Part shown: positions 51,053 through 60,501 of the stretch, in pieces | How positions within the stretch are numbered: the first letter of the stretch is position 1 | Layout of the letters: every line of letters begins with the position of its first letter | NCBI RefSeq assembly: GCF_023238205.1 | Contig: NZ_CP096659.1 | Coordinates: 2,931,626-2,995,625, forward strand | Direction of reading: 5' to 3' | Source: Halorussus limi | GTDB lineage: Archaea > Halobacteriota > Halobacteria > Halobacteriales > Haladaptataceae | DNA length: 64,000 bases | The notes under the pieces: generated by a model | Databases searched by the model: none | The model's input: only the letters and a program-made list of their open reading frames with translations | What the model was told of the DNA's origin: nothing | Made by a program: the position numbers and the translations under genes

Positions 51053-51913
51053 ATGCCGCGGGAGTTCATTTCTGAATACGGCCTCGACCCGGGAGACTAC
51101 GTCCAACAACTCGTCGATCAATTTCGTGACCGCTGTCCGAAATTCAGTGAGCAACCAATTGAGGAAGCGATTTTCGTCGACGACGGCCCCATTGACTATC
51201 TCGTCTGGTTCGCGCTCGACGATTACGAGCATCACACCTTCTTCTACCACGATGACAACCCCAACCAAGACGTCGTCCGCCGATTTATCTTCCTCTCGCC
51301 TTCTGAGCAGGAGATGCTGGAGTTCAAAGCTCTCCTGCAGAAGTACTACGGCGTGTACACCGAACTCAAGATTGCGAGGCTCCTCGAACTCCGGGATACG
51401 TATCGTCCACAGGTCGGTGAGCGCCCACGGCTAAATCTCGGTATCTGTCACAACCCGGAGGACGACCGAGTTGTCTCTGGCGTGAGCGGCATACCACGTC
51501 CCCATGAACAGGACATCTTCGACGACGCTGCCAAAATCGTCCCCGACAAGAACTTGGAGAAGTTCATCACGCGAACGGTCCAAACAGTTCATACACAAGT
51601 CGAAGAGAAAGCAGATCGTCACACAATCTCTGCGGACATTAGAACGGTGTTGGAGGATGATCCGGATTTCAGTTTGGAAACGACGAAACCGCTTCCGAAA
51701 GGGATTCACCCGAAGTACACGGAGCACGAGGCCGAGCTCTGGCAAAAGCCTGCGTCACGCGTCGAGTACATGGAGGGGTCTCAAGGGTTCCTCCAGATTT
51801 GGATTCCGACGGACGAAGACGAGATCGCGCTCGTGAATGCGACGGCGGGCAAGTACGACCGCGAGACAATCGTCGATGCAATACGGGACAGATTCGAAGC
51901 AACAGTCGCCTGA
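51053..51913 (+). CDS. Hypothetical protein, leaderless
   Basis: A 286-aa acidic protein. The first part (FISEYGLDPGDYVQQLVDQF) is helical; a middle part contains YRPQVGERPRLNLGICHNPE and then helices, and the C terminus reads GFLQIWIPTDEDEIALVNAT. No family is recognised. It converges on a macro-domain gene with a 14-bp gap. The good TATA spacing argues for real expression. Confidence 0.65.
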   Translation: MPREFISEYGLDPGDYVQQLVDQFRDRCPKFSEQPIEEAIFVDDGPIDYLVWFALDDYEHHTFFYHDDNPNQDVVRRFIFLSPSEQEMLEFKALLQKYYGVYTELKIARLLELRDTYRPQVGERPRLNLGICHNPEDDRVVSGVSGIPRPHEQDIFDDAAKIVPDKNLEKFITRTVQTVHTQVEEKADRHTISADIRTVLEDDPDFSLETTKPLPKGIHPKYTEHEAELWQKPASRVEYMEGSQGFLQIWIPTDEDEIALVNATAGKYDRETIVDAIRDRFEATVA

Positions 51914-51927
51914 ACTGGGTTATCTAC

Positions 51928-52440
51928 TTACGCACTCTTTCGGACATCCTCCGCGATTCGTTCAAGTACCTCGTATTCTCGTTGGGAGTACGCAATGACT
52001 CGGACGTCGGACAGTGCCGTCGGCTGGTAGTCCCGGATTGCCTCACAGACGAGTCGAGCTCCATCTTCGAACTCGTAACCAGCGGCTCCCGTCCCGAGGA
52101 TTGGGATCACGAGCGACTCACAACCGAGATCATCGGCCTTCGCCAGCGAATTCCGTGTCGCTTCACGGATACTCTCTGCCGTCGCCTGGCCGTCGCCGTA
52201 GTGGGGCATCGCTGCCGCGTGAATGACGTACTCGGCGTCCAACTCGTATGCGTCAGTGACGGCGACCGCGCCGAGTTCGACAGGGCCCTTGGAGACGGCC
52301 TCGTCGTTGATTGGTCCGTTCGCGCCCCGGCGAAGCGCACCGGCGACCCCGCTTCCCATCTGGAGACTGGTCCCTGCGGCGTTCACAAGTCCATCGGCCT
52401 CTTGTGATGCGATATCACCTTGAACGACTGTGAACTCCAT
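51928..52440 (-). CDS. Macro-domain protein (ADP-ribose binding/hydrolysis)
   Basis: A 170-aa macro domain: MEFTVVQGDIASQEADGLVNAAGTSLQMGSGVAGAL, HAAAMPHYGDG, LVIPILGTGAAGYEFEDGARLV. These are the phosphate-binding loops of ADP-ribose-binding macro domains, with the NAAG and GxGVA-like segments. It probably removes or reads ADP-ribose or acetyl-ADP-ribose. The ATG at 52440 gives the standard N terminus. A divergent relative lies at 56140. Confidence 0.85.
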   Translation of the reverse strand: MEFTVVQGDIASQEADGLVNAAGTSLQMGSGVAGALRRGANGPINDEAVSKGPVELGAVAVTDAYELDAEYVIHAAAMPHYGDGQATAESIREATRNSLAKADDLGCESLVIPILGTGAAGYEFEDGARLVCEAIRDYQPTALSDVRVIAYSQREYEVLERIAEDVRKSA

Positions 52441-52648
52441 ACGAACACTCTCTATGCCGGTCCTCAAAAACGGGAGGGGGTCTGATATTACATTGAACAG
52501 TACCATATGAGAGATACGTGGCAGAGAGAATCCAACCGAACTTGATCTCTTTTGGTGCGAACAGAGTATTGAACAACCGGATTTCCTCGTGGATTGGTTC
52601 CAAGGTCCAATCGAACGATTTTAGTCTTCGACGCTCCTATGAACGCAT

Positions 52649-52834
52649 ATGGGTTTTGGGAGTTACGATGAATCCGAGCAACAGAATCAGGAGGTCAACA
52701 CTGACGACGACGGCGAAGGCGTGAGCGTTCACGAAAACGACCACGAAGGCGAACTCAAATTTGAAACGGGTGCCTCGACCGACGACCTCGTCGACAAACT
52801 CCAGGACATCAAAGACGACACCGAAGACGAGTAA
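52649..52834 (+). CDS. DUF5786 family small acidic protein
   Basis: A 61-aa very acidic protein starting MGFGSYDESEQQNQEV, which matches the haloarchaeal DUF5786 family in its first 16 residues. A conserved LKFETGASTDDLVDKL stretch follows. The function is unknown; the protein is probably abundant and disordered at its N terminus. Confidence 0.85.
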   Translation: MGFGSYDESEQQNQEVNTDDDGEGVSVHENDHEGELKFETGASTDDLVDKLQDIKDDTEDE

Positions 52835-53484
52835 CTGAAACACTCGGGAAATCCGTGGCCCCCATGGCAGAGTAGAATTTCACTCGCCTACGTCCTACAC
52901 TCGGTTTTCAGCTAGTCCTTTCAGTATTTCCTATAAAAAACGCACCTCGTGTACCCCTACCCGAGGTATCTCGAAGGATGTATGGAGTGTAGTAAATACT
53001 TTCTGTTCCCAAATGGGTTCATTGAATGGCCCAACCAAACTGGATACCGTAACCGTTGTTGGCAACAGTAGCTCGATCGTCGCTGTTCTCAATCCGTAAC
53101 TGTTAACCGGCTGTGGTAGCTACGTTGAACCGTCACGGCGACTCGCTCTTTGGACGGTTCTGACGGTAGCGATAGCGGTGTCCGATGAGGCCATTCGGCT
53201 GAGGACAGGACGCAGAACGGTTCCCCACGACCAATCAGGCGCGCTCGTTGTGGGGCCTTCTGCTCTTTTGCCACTCGCAACGCAACTCGACTGCCTGAGC
53301 CTCTGACATACCCTTCTTTCTAGGGCACAACGGCGGGAGTAGGACAGTTTTGCGGTTCTCGGGTGGCAGTACATTTTGGAAGTTGTTCATCCCTGTTCAG
53401 CGGTGACGATTCTATGAATTGGGGTGCCCTTGTTGTCAGTAAGGACTCAAGAGGTTTTTTCCGTGCCCGGAGTATCTACGACGT
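52835..53484. other. 650-bp region without a convincing gene
   Basis: Open frames here are short, basic and unlike the neighbours, so none is called. A short inverted repeat, ACCTCG with CGAGGT (about 52945-52968), lies next to an AT-rich TTCCTATAAAAAAC (about 52927). It may be a terminator or a small RNA promoter. A TATA-like run GGTTTTTTCC at 53451 sits about 30 bp upstream of the next ATG. Confidence 0.3.
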
Positions 53485-53769
53485 ATGAGCGAAAACGCAG
53501 ACCGTCGAAATCTTCGCATGCCGACTGACGACGAGTTATTCGGCGTCGTGACCGAACACAACGGCGGAAACCACGTCTGCGTCCGGTGTGAAGACGGGAA
53601 GAATCGAATGGGCCGCATCCCCGGGCGGATGAAGTACCGCGTCTGGATCGAACAAGACAATGTCGTCCTCGTCGAACCCTGGGACTGGCAGGACGAGAAG
53701 GCCAACGTCGAATGGCGCTACAACCAACAGGATGCCGACCAGCTCCGCGCTGAAGGTCACATCGAATAG
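53485..53769 (+). CDS. eif1A: Translation initiation factor aIF-1A
   Basis: A 94-aa OB-fold protein of the eIF-1A/IF1 family: [63 protein letters not shown]. Length and key residues are standard. It binds the small ribosomal subunit A site during initiation. In an accessory region it is likely to be one of several aIF-1A copies, as haloarchaea often have more than one. Confidence 0.94.
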   Translation: MSENADRRNLRMPTDDELFGVVTEHNGGNHVCVRCEDGKNRMGRIPGRMKYRVWIEQDNVVLVEPWDWQDEKANVEWRYNQQDADQLRAEGHIE

Positions 53770-53873
53770 GCCGTCCCGCTTTTACAGGACGAACTTTGCG
53801 TTCAAACCTGGTCGGTTAGCGCTGTAGGCGAGACGCAAGTCGTAGTCACAGAGATCCTAACTAGCACCGAGGG

Positions 53874-56105
53874 TTAACGGAACCCTCGTGGTCCACTGAC
53901 ACTGCCGTCATCGAGTTGGCCATTCTCGAAGTCGTCCGTGATACGTTCGTACCGTGTTTCGACTGTCTCTGTCATGGTCGGACGAACATCCGCAATTGCC
54001 TTGCTGAAATGATGCAGTGCAACCTCTGATGGCTCCGCCTGTTCACGCAACGCTTTGATTGCTGCTTCTTGGGCGACCGCTTCGATGTCACTTCCGACGT
54101 ACCCTTCAGTCATCTCTGCGAGGTCTCGGAAACTCACGTCCGATGCGAGTGGTGTGTCATCTGTCTGTACCTTGAAGATCTGTGTACGTCCCTCAACGTC
54201 CGGTGCGCCAACGTTGACGAGTCGATCGAATCGACTGGTCCGCAGGATTGCTTCGTCGAGCATATCCGGGCGGTTCGTTGCCCCGACCACCATGACGTCC
54301 TCTAGCGGTTGGATTCCATCGAGTTCGGTCAGGAGTTGATTGACGAGTCGATCCGAGCTCTCCCCACCCAATCCCTGTGAACGGCCAGCTGCAAGGCTAT
54401 CGAGTTCGTCGAAGAAAACGACCGCCGGTGCAGACTCTCGTGCTTTCCGGAACGTGTCGCGGATCGCCGCTTCGGACTCCCCCGTCCATTTTGAGAGTAT
54501 TTCGGGACCCCGAACCGGGATGAAGTTCGCGTCAGCTTCGTTCGCAACGACTTTCGCGAGCAGGGTCTTCCCCGTCCCCGGTGGTCCGTAGAGAAGCACT
54601 CCCGTGACCGAATCGATTCCCAACCGATCGAATTTCTCTGGCGACTGGAGCGACCATACGATGCTCTCTCGGAGGGCCTGCTTCGCGTCCCGGAGCCCGC
54701 CGACGTCGTCCCACGTTACGTCTGGGAGTTCGACGCGCACGTCACGTAACGCGGAGGGCTTGATCTCGCTGAGAACGCTGTCGAAATCGGTCGTGGTCAC
54801 GCTCATGCGATCGAGGAGTGCCGGTGGAATCTCCGCGTCCTCCTCGTCGTCGAGGTCAATATCTGGCAGATACCGTCGGAGTGCGTGCATCGCTGCCTCT
54901 TTCGCCAGTGATGCAATGTCTGCGCCGACGAATCCGTGGGTGTCGGCAGCGAGCTGGTCGAGGTCAACGTCGTCGGCAAGTGGCATGCCACGCGTGTGGA
55001 TTTGAAGAATTTCCTCCCGGTCGTGTGCGCTGGGTACGCCGATTTCGATTTCGCGGTCGAATCGTCCGGGACGCCGAAGTGCGGGATCAATCGCGTCAGG
55101 TCGATTCGTCGCGCCGATTACGACGACGTCACCGCGATTTTCGAGGCCGTCCATCAACGGGAGGAGTTGGGCAACGACGCGTCGTTCGACCTCGCCAGTC
55201 ACGTCGTTACGCGTGGGCGCAATCGAATCGAGTTCATCGAGGAAGATGATGGCTGGCGGGTTATCGCTAGCAGACGCGAATATTTCGCGGAGTTCCTCCT
55301 CGGATTCGCCGTAGTACTTGGAGATGATTTCCGGACCGGCAATCGAGTGGAATGAAGCGTCGGTTTCGTTGGCGACCGCCTTTGCGAGTAACGTTTTTCC
55401 GGTACCCGGTGGCCCGTGCAACAGGACACCCTTTGGTGCCTCGATGCCCAGCTTTCGGAACACCGTGGGATGGGCAATTGGAAGTTCGATCATCTCACGG
55501 ACGCGTTCGACTTCGTTTTCGAGCCCGCCGATCTCCTCGTATGTGATGATGTTGTGGTCGTCTGTCGTGGATTGGTCGGTCACTGGTGTTTCACGAATGG
55601 TGATGCTCGTTTTCTCGGTGATTTTACCGGTCTGGTTGGGCTTGATTTCGAGTGCGATGAGCGAAAGCGTCTCGCCCGGTGTTTGGACGAACGGCTGGTC
55701 GGAGGAATCGACCGGAACGAGGTCATCTTCACTGACGGGCCGATTACGGAGTTGGTGTTCGATGAGACCTGCGACATTCGGGCCGATGGGAACGTGGACC
55801 TCCTCTGTCGGTGCCAAGATGATGTGCCTGATAGCCCCGAGAGTGGCCTTCTGCACCGTAACGTGATCGCCGAGCGTGACGTCGGCGTTTTGTCTCGTAA
55901 ACCCGTCAATACGGATCGTTTCGTCGTTCCAGTCCTCGAAGTCGGTCTGCTGGACCTTCGCAACGGTCGTAGTACTGCCCTCGATGGTCACGAACCCACC
56001 GGGCGTGAGCTGTAGTTCCTCAAGCACGGTAGGGGCCAGTCGGGCAACTCCCTGTCCGGTATCGTTTGCATATGCTTGCTTGACTTGGAGTTGGATGTCG
56101 CTCAT
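53874..56105 (-). CDS. Cdc48/VAT-type AAA+ ATPase
   Basis: A 743-aa protein with an N-terminal Cdc48 double-psi-barrel domain (1-185) and two AAA+ domains. Walker A of D1 is GPPGTGKT at 231-238; D2 has a second at about 505. Walker B motifs [12 protein letters not shown] and [12 protein letters not shown] and arginine fingers are present. D2 has LRTSRFDRL where most have LRPGRFD. It unfolds or extracts proteins, probably for the proteasome. The ATG at 56105 gives the standard N terminus. Haloarchaea have several Cdc48 paralogues; this one belongs to the island. Confidence 0.93.
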   Translation of the reverse strand: MSDIQLQVKQAYANDTGQGVARLAPTVLEELQLTPGGFVTIEGSTTTVAKVQQTDFEDWNDETIRIDGFTRQNADVTLGDHVTVQKATLGAIRHIILAPTEEVHVPIGPNVAGLIEHQLRNRPVSEDDLVPVDSSDQPFVQTPGETLSLIALEIKPNQTGKITEKTSITIRETPVTDQSTTDDHNIITYEEIGGLENEVERVREMIELPIAHPTVFRKLGIEAPKGVLLHGPPGTGKTLLAKAVANETDASFHSIAGPEIISKYYGESEEELREIFASASDNPPAIIFLDELDSIAPTRNDVTGEVERRVVAQLLPLMDGLENRGDVVVIGATNRPDAIDPALRRPGRFDREIEIGVPSAHDREEILQIHTRGMPLADDVDLDQLAADTHGFVGADIASLAKEAAMHALRRYLPDIDLDDEEDAEIPPALLDRMSVTTTDFDSVLSEIKPSALRDVRVELPDVTWDDVGGLRDAKQALRESIVWSLQSPEKFDRLGIDSVTGVLLYGPPGTGKTLLAKVVANEADANFIPVRGPEILSKWTGESEAAIRDTFRKARESAPAVVFFDELDSLAAGRSQGLGGESSDRLVNQLLTELDGIQPLEDVMVVGATNRPDMLDEAILRTSRFDRLVNVGAPDVEGRTQIFKVQTDDTPLASDVSFRDLAEMTEGYVGSDIEAVAQEAAIKALREQAEPSEVALHHFSKAIADVRPTMTETVETRYERITDDFENGQLDDGSVSGPRGFR

Positions 56106-56139
56106 GCTCTCACGCGATTCAAATGCAGGTACGAGAGAT

Positions 56140-56682
56140 TCAGAGGCCGGTACTGAAAAAGGGTACGGACACCCCGAAAATCTCTGCTTGGGACGTTGTT
56201 CTGACCTCGTACGCGACAGCACGAAGCTGTTCGAGTTGTTGCTCTGTATGGCCAATAATCCGTACGTCAGCCAGCGAGGTGGGTTCGAACGCCCAAATCC
56301 TCTCACAGATGAATCGGGCGCCCGCCTCGAGTTCATAGCTGCCACCACCCCAGCCGAGGACTGGAAGGACGAGCGTTCGACAATCCAATGCATCAGCCCG
56401 TGCAAGTACGGTCTGAGTCACATCGCGAATGCTCTGCTCCGTTGCGTCGCCCTCATCGGGACTCGATATCGCATGGAGCAGATAAATTGCGTTCAGCCCA
56501 TGGGGGTCAGTGACAATTACATCACTACAGGACACCGGTCGATGCTGATTAATCTCGTCCATTATCGGACCACGTGCCTGTTCGCAGATCGCGGCGCTGA
56601 CACCACAGTCCATCGAAGAATCCGGACTATTTGAATTCACGAGTGCATGGGCCGTCGCCTCAGTAATAGTCCCCTGATCCAA
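56140..56682 (-). CDS. Divergent macro-domain protein
   Basis: A 180-aa protein with macro-domain layout: TEATAHALVNSNSPDSSMDCGVSAAI, LLHAISSPDEGD, LVLPVLGWGGGSYELEAGARFI. The NAAGT loop is replaced by NSNSP and the G-loop by GWGGGSYE, so binding or catalysis may be altered. No ATG gives the start; a TTG at 56682 is used, and the upstream frame (FTIQFALDQG) suggests that the first strand begins earlier, so the start may be decayed. It lies 34 bp upstream of Cdc48 on the same strand. Confidence 0.6.
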   Translation of the reverse strand: MDQGTITEATAHALVNSNSPDSSMDCGVSAAICEQARGPIMDEINQHRPVSCSDVIVTDPHGLNAIYLLHAISSPDEGDATEQSIRDVTQTVLARADALDCRTLVLPVLGWGGGSYELEAGARFICERIWAFEPTSLADVRIIGHTEQQLEQLRAVAYEVRTTSQAEIFGVSVPFFSTGL

Positions 56683-56824
56683 GGCAAACTGTATAGTGAA
56701 TATAGGGGAGAGGGAAGTAAAGGCTGTGGCTATTGGTATTTATTGACGCACACCCGATAATGGCACTGTAGGTAGTAATCTTCTCGAAAACGGATATCTG
56801 TAGTGGCGAGACTCCGAGTCTCCG

Positions 56825-56956
56825 TCAGAATGTGACTTGCCAGTCGTGACCGCAGTCGGGACATTTGAAGCGCAGGACCCTGTTGCCGTCACTGTCGTGG
56901 GAAGTCCCCATCTTATTCATCACAAGTGTGTCACAGGCAGGACAACTTGCTGTCAC
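56825..56956 (-). CDS. 43-aa zinc-ribbon micro-protein
   Basis: A short reading frame from a GTG at 56956, with an in-frame TGA two codons upstream. It encodes 43 residues with CPAC near the N terminus, CPDCGHDWQV near the C terminus and a charged link between. The two knuckles and the final HDWQVTF are typical of TFIIS-like haloarchaeal zinc ribbons. The rest of the 56683-57135 gap shows no gene. Confidence 0.6.
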   Translation of the reverse strand: MTASCPACDTLVMNKMGTSHDSDGNRVLRFKCPDCGHDWQVTF

Positions 56957-57135
56957 GGTTCAATCTCACCACGCCGTTGCAAAGACCTTGTCGGCCCCGA
57001 TGGAGTCCGTAAGGTAAAACTGCGAAACCGAGAGAACCGCTCGGGGTCACTCCCCGAGGCACTCGACACTCTGTCTATAGGAATTTCTGGAATCAGAAGT
57101 CCTTTTCCCGCGTACGGAATACGACTGATGAGACC

Positions 57136-58377
57136 ATGGGCTCGACGCGAGCAGAATTCTATTCCCTGTACTTGACGCGGTTTGCTGGCAGCCTCGGCTT
57201 CATCACCATCCTCACGCTCCTGCCAACGTACATCGACGTCCTCGATCCCTCAGGCGTTGCAGTCGGACTGTTCATCACCGCATTAGGCGTCGGGCGAACT
57301 GTTGCTATCGTCCCTCTAAGTTGGGCCGGCGATCGGTACGACAAACGGACCATCCTCCTCATCGCGCTCGTAACGAGTATCAGTGCATACCTGCTTTTTG
57401 CGGCGATTTCGAGCAGTCTCGGGTTCATCGCCGCGCGAACCTTACAGGGCCTTGGCATCGTCGGGACCGGACTCATCAGCCTCGCGTTGATCAGTGAACT
57501 CGCACCCGCTGGTGACCGCGCGAACGTCATCGGCAAGTACAACTCGTGGCGGATGGCCGCAGGCATCATCGGCACGCTCGGTGCCGGACTGCTCTACCAG
57601 CAGTTCGGCTTCACGCCAATCTTTGCGATCCTCGCACTGCTCCTCACGGCGGCACTGCTCGGTGTGTGGCTGTTCATCGATCCGGACGACACGTCAGTCT
57701 CTGGCTTCGCGTTGTTTGACCTCGCGTTCAACCAACGCATTCTCACGCTCACGAGTTTCCGCGCCCAGTACGCAGTAGCCGTCACCCTCGTCCGAAAGTG
57801 GGTACCGATCTACGTGGGCGTCTCCGCCGCACGCGGTGGCCTCGCATTAAGTCCGTTCATCGTCGGGACGGTCATCGCCGCGGAGAAGTTCATGAACATG
57901 GTCTCCCAGCCGTACATGGGTCGCCTTTCTGACCGGTATGGGCGAGCGCTGTTCGTGTTCGCTGGTGGCGGTATCTACGGGCTCGTGGCGCTCGCAATCC
58001 CGTTCGCTGGTCCCCTTGGCTCGACGCTCGGACTGCCAGGGACACTCCCCGTTCTCGGAAACGTCTCTCCAGCGTATCCCGTGGTGTTACTCCTGAATGG
58101 CCTGCTTGGTCTCGCCGATAGTCTACGAGAGCCCGCAAGTATGGCGTTGTTTGCCGACGAGGGCGATGGCGAGGGGATTGCGAGTAGTTTCGGAATTCGG
58201 TCGTTGGTCTGGCGTCCAGGAGCAATTCTCGCACCGATAGTTGGAGGCTACTTGATGAGCGAAGTGGGAATGGAATGGGTGTTCTTCCTCGGCGGTGCTG
58301 CGGCTTTAAGTGGCGTACTGACGTTCGTTCTCGTCCTCTCGTCAGTTCATGGTCAACGTGCACTCGCAGAGTGGTGA
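57136..58377 (+). CDS. MFS transporter
   Basis: A 413-aa membrane protein with 11-12 spans of the major facilitator superfamily. The loop after span 2 has GDRYDKR, a version of the DRxGR motif, and the later half has SDRYGRALF. The substrate cannot be given; drug or sugar efflux are common. It stands alone, 3' to the zinc-ribbon gene on the other strand. A second, unrelated MFS protein lies at 60502. Confidence 0.85.
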   Translation: MGSTRAEFYSLYLTRFAGSLGFITILTLLPTYIDVLDPSGVAVGLFITALGVGRTVAIVPLSWAGDRYDKRTILLIALVTSISAYLLFAAISSSLGFIAARTLQGLGIVGTGLISLALISELAPAGDRANVIGKYNSWRMAAGIIGTLGAGLLYQQFGFTPIFAILALLLTAALLGVWLFIDPDDTSVSGFALFDLAFNQRILTLTSFRAQYAVAVTLVRKWVPIYVGVSAARGGLALSPFIVGTVIAAEKFMNMVSQPYMGRLSDRYGRALFVFAGGGIYGLVALAIPFAGPLGSTLGLPGTLPVLGNVSPAYPVVLLLNGLLGLADSLREPASMALFADEGDGEGIASSFGIRSLVWRPGAILAPIVGGYLMSEVGMEWVFFLGGAAALSGVLTFVLVLSSVHGQRALAEW

Positions 58378-58512
58378 TCGAACAGCAACTCCGCAATGCA
58401 TCGATAGGGCTTCTTTGTTCCTAAGGAAGCACGCCAAACTGCTCCGGCGAGACAGTATTTCCTTGGCTGTGTACGGGTTTCATGCCGTTTTATCCTTCTC
58501 CTTGACGTGCCG

Positions 58513-58796
58513 ATGAGTATGGGGGAACTCGAAACTGAAGCACAGAAATCACGGGCAGAGGTTGAAACTATCTCCGTGAGTTGGCCGACAAACTTGATGG
58601 AAGTGGTGATGTGACGCTTGAACTCGGTGGAACGCAGGTGAACCTAAATCCGTCTGACCCGATCGCCTTCAAACTGGAGGGCGAATCGGACTGGTCCGAA
58701 GTTGACGCCGAAGCGAAACAAAGTATCGAATTCGAATTGGTCTGGTGGCGTGAGGCCCAAACCGCGGAGGAAGGGACGTTGGACGTCCGGGAGTAA
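58513..58796 (+). pseudogene. Frameshifted amphi-Trp domain gene
   Basis: From the ATG at 58513 the frame reads MSMGELETEAQKSRAEVE and then loses sense. One base out of phase, from about 58570, it reads YLRELADKLDGSGDVTLELGGTQVN and continues to a stop at 58796. Joined, they give a normal amphi-Trp protein of about 94 residues. A one-base deletion near 58568-58572 explains this. It is either a recent pseudogene or a sequencing error; a frameshift by design has no supporting slip motif. Confidence 0.65.
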
Positions 58797-59123
58797 CAAT
58801 CCCAATCACGGTTTTACAGCTCGTTGGAATTGCTTTGTTGAAAACAGTAGCTGATAACTGGTTCAGGCTGCCTGCGATAAGTATAGCAGTAGTTGGTAAC
58901 ACGGTTTCTTTATTCAGAACCATCCGTGTAACCGTCGCGCAATATAGAGCGTCCATTGACCGAAACGGCTTTGTGGAGAATCATGATGTGGGACGATTGA
59001 CCCAGATAATCAAAACGTAGCTGAGAATGAAAATCTCGTGGTTTGATACCGATAGCAATCAAATTCCCCACGTTGGCAAATGTGAGTCACAGCCTGAGTA
59101 GTCCGGCCCACGAAAGACACACC
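58797..59123. other. 327-bp region without a gene
   Basis: No credible frame or strong repeat is seen. TTTGTTGAAAACAG at about 58832 resembles fragments common at insertion-sequence ends, but no partner end or transposase is present. The last 90 bp probably hold the promoter of the following gene. Confidence 0.25.
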
Positions 59124-59465
59124 ATGACAGACCCCACTAATTCGGCGTCACTCGACGCCATGTTCGACGAGCTGTGGAACATCTACCGCTATCGCCTCTT
59201 GTTGGCTGTTTCCGACCATACCCCACGCACCGAAGACGAGTTTACCCCCGAGAGCCTCGCGTCAGACGAGCCAGATGATGACGACCTCGACGGAGTAAAA
59301 ACGGAGTTACAAAACACTCATCTGCCAAAACTGGCCGAGCACGGCTATATCGAGTGGGACGCCGAGACACAGACGATATGGCGTGGGCCAAACTTTGAGG
59401 AGATTGCGCCACTCCTCAGACCGGTGGATGACCACCGCGATGAGTTGCCAAAAGGGTGGCTATAA
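59124..59465 (+). CDS. DUF7344-like winged-helix protein
   Basis: A 113-aa protein with LDAMFDELWNIYRYRLLLAVSDHT and LKTELQNTHLPKLAEHGYIEWDAETQTIWRGPNFEEIAPLL, a pattern of haloarchaeal DUF7344 winged-helix domains. An acidic spacer separates the two. It is likely to be a DNA-binding regulator or a sensor output. The ATG at 59124 is taken; the frame is open upstream but has no good codon use there. Confidence 0.75.
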   Translation: MTDPTNSASLDAMFDELWNIYRYRLLLAVSDHTPRTEDEFTPESLASDEPDDDDLDGVKTELQNTHLPKLAEHGYIEWDAETQTIWRGPNFEEIAPLLRPVDDHRDELPKGWL

Positions 59466-59672
59466 TGGCAGCCAAGCAGATGGAGTCAAAGAACGCACAT
59501 CACGGAAAACGGGTGTTACTATCGACTATGAATTCTGTCACCCAGTTTCTCAACACGACAACCGGGAGTTAATATGTTAACAATTCACAAGACTGCAAAT
59601 CGTAGTGAGCGGATGAGCAGCCGATCACCAAACTACCGCTGCTCACAGAACAATGAGAGGTCTTTAGATCCC

Positions 59673-60044
59673 ATGGATATACTCACCACTCTTACCAAAC
59701 TGGTTCGGGACACAGACACCGGAGTGAAGAGAGAATCGGGAAGTGGACGCGACCGTCTCGCTGCTGCCGTTGACGCAGAGTCGGAGATGGATTGCGCCCT
59801 CCTCATGTGGGGCACCAGAAAGAAAACCCTCCTCAAACTGGTCGAATTGTATGGTGGGCGGGTACACCAAGCGGAGTTAGTTGATCGCACAGGGTGGTCA
59901 AAATCCTCAGTTAGCAGACATCTATGTGAATTGGAAACCGACGGTGCGATCGCCCGTGTTCGAATCGGGCGTGGCAAAATTGTTCTGTTTCCCGATGACC
60001 CGCGTCTGGATGACCTCTCGAACTCAGACATCACTGACCGATAA
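59673..60044 (+). CDS. Winged-helix DNA-binding protein
   Basis: A 123-aa protein whose second half is a winged helix: KKTLLKLVELYGGRVHQAELVDRTGWSKSSVSRHLCELETDGAIARVRIGRGKIVLFPDD. This type is seen in IclR/MarR-like haloarchaeal regulators, often the C-terminal half of membrane-linked regulators. The first 45 residues are polar. An upstream ATG at 59613 would add 20 residues; the one at 59673 is chosen since it begins a helix. The target is unknown. Confidence 0.7.
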   Translation: MDILTTLTKLVRDTDTGVKRESGSGRDRLAAAVDAESEMDCALLMWGTRKKTLLKLVELYGGRVHQAELVDRTGWSKSSVSRHLCELETDGAIARVRIGRGKIVLFPDDPRLDDLSNSDITDR

Positions 60045-60076
60045 CTCGGAACAGTGTGAACGCTTCCACCAGTTCC

Positions 60077-60300
60077 ATGACACCCGCAACTGTCTCGCAG
60101 GTACTTCCCCTCGGTGAAACAGTCATGCTGGGGCGGTGTTCGGCGTGATAGGTGCGCTAATCGGTGAACTCCCCCAGCGTGTCTTCTATGCGCACGCTGA
60201 GACCATCTCGACCTGCCCGCCGCAAGTATCGTAGTCACGTCGTTGCTGATTGCTATACTAATAATGAGCGGTTCTTATCTAACTCCGCATAGATACCGTT
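60077..60300 (+). pseudogene. Decayed DUF7973-like membrane protein, C-terminal end
   Basis: Three frames in succession give MTPATVSQVLPLGETVML, then GAVFGVIGALIGELPQRVFY, then HLDLPAASIVVTSLLIAIL. Read as one with two shifts they form the C-terminal end of a haloarchaeal membrane protein with two spans and a FYAH-THLDPPAA signature like DUF7973. No upstream part remains. The rest of the 60045-60501 gap has only an AT-rich imperfect palindrome, GTAATA...TATTAC, at about 60364-60393. Confidence 0.45.
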
Positions 60301-60501
60301 CCGTGAATGAGCGAACACGATAAGTTCGCACAACACATTGAGCAAAATCACCGAATAAGTTATGTAATATTTACTAAATAAAGAAATAGTATTACCAACT
60401 ATTGATAGGGCTTGTATTCACCAAATCGGACTGGCTCGTATCGTGAGTGAGTTCCTGTTTCGACAGATAGTAGTTTGAGGGTTTACGCGAATCACCCGTT
60501 T

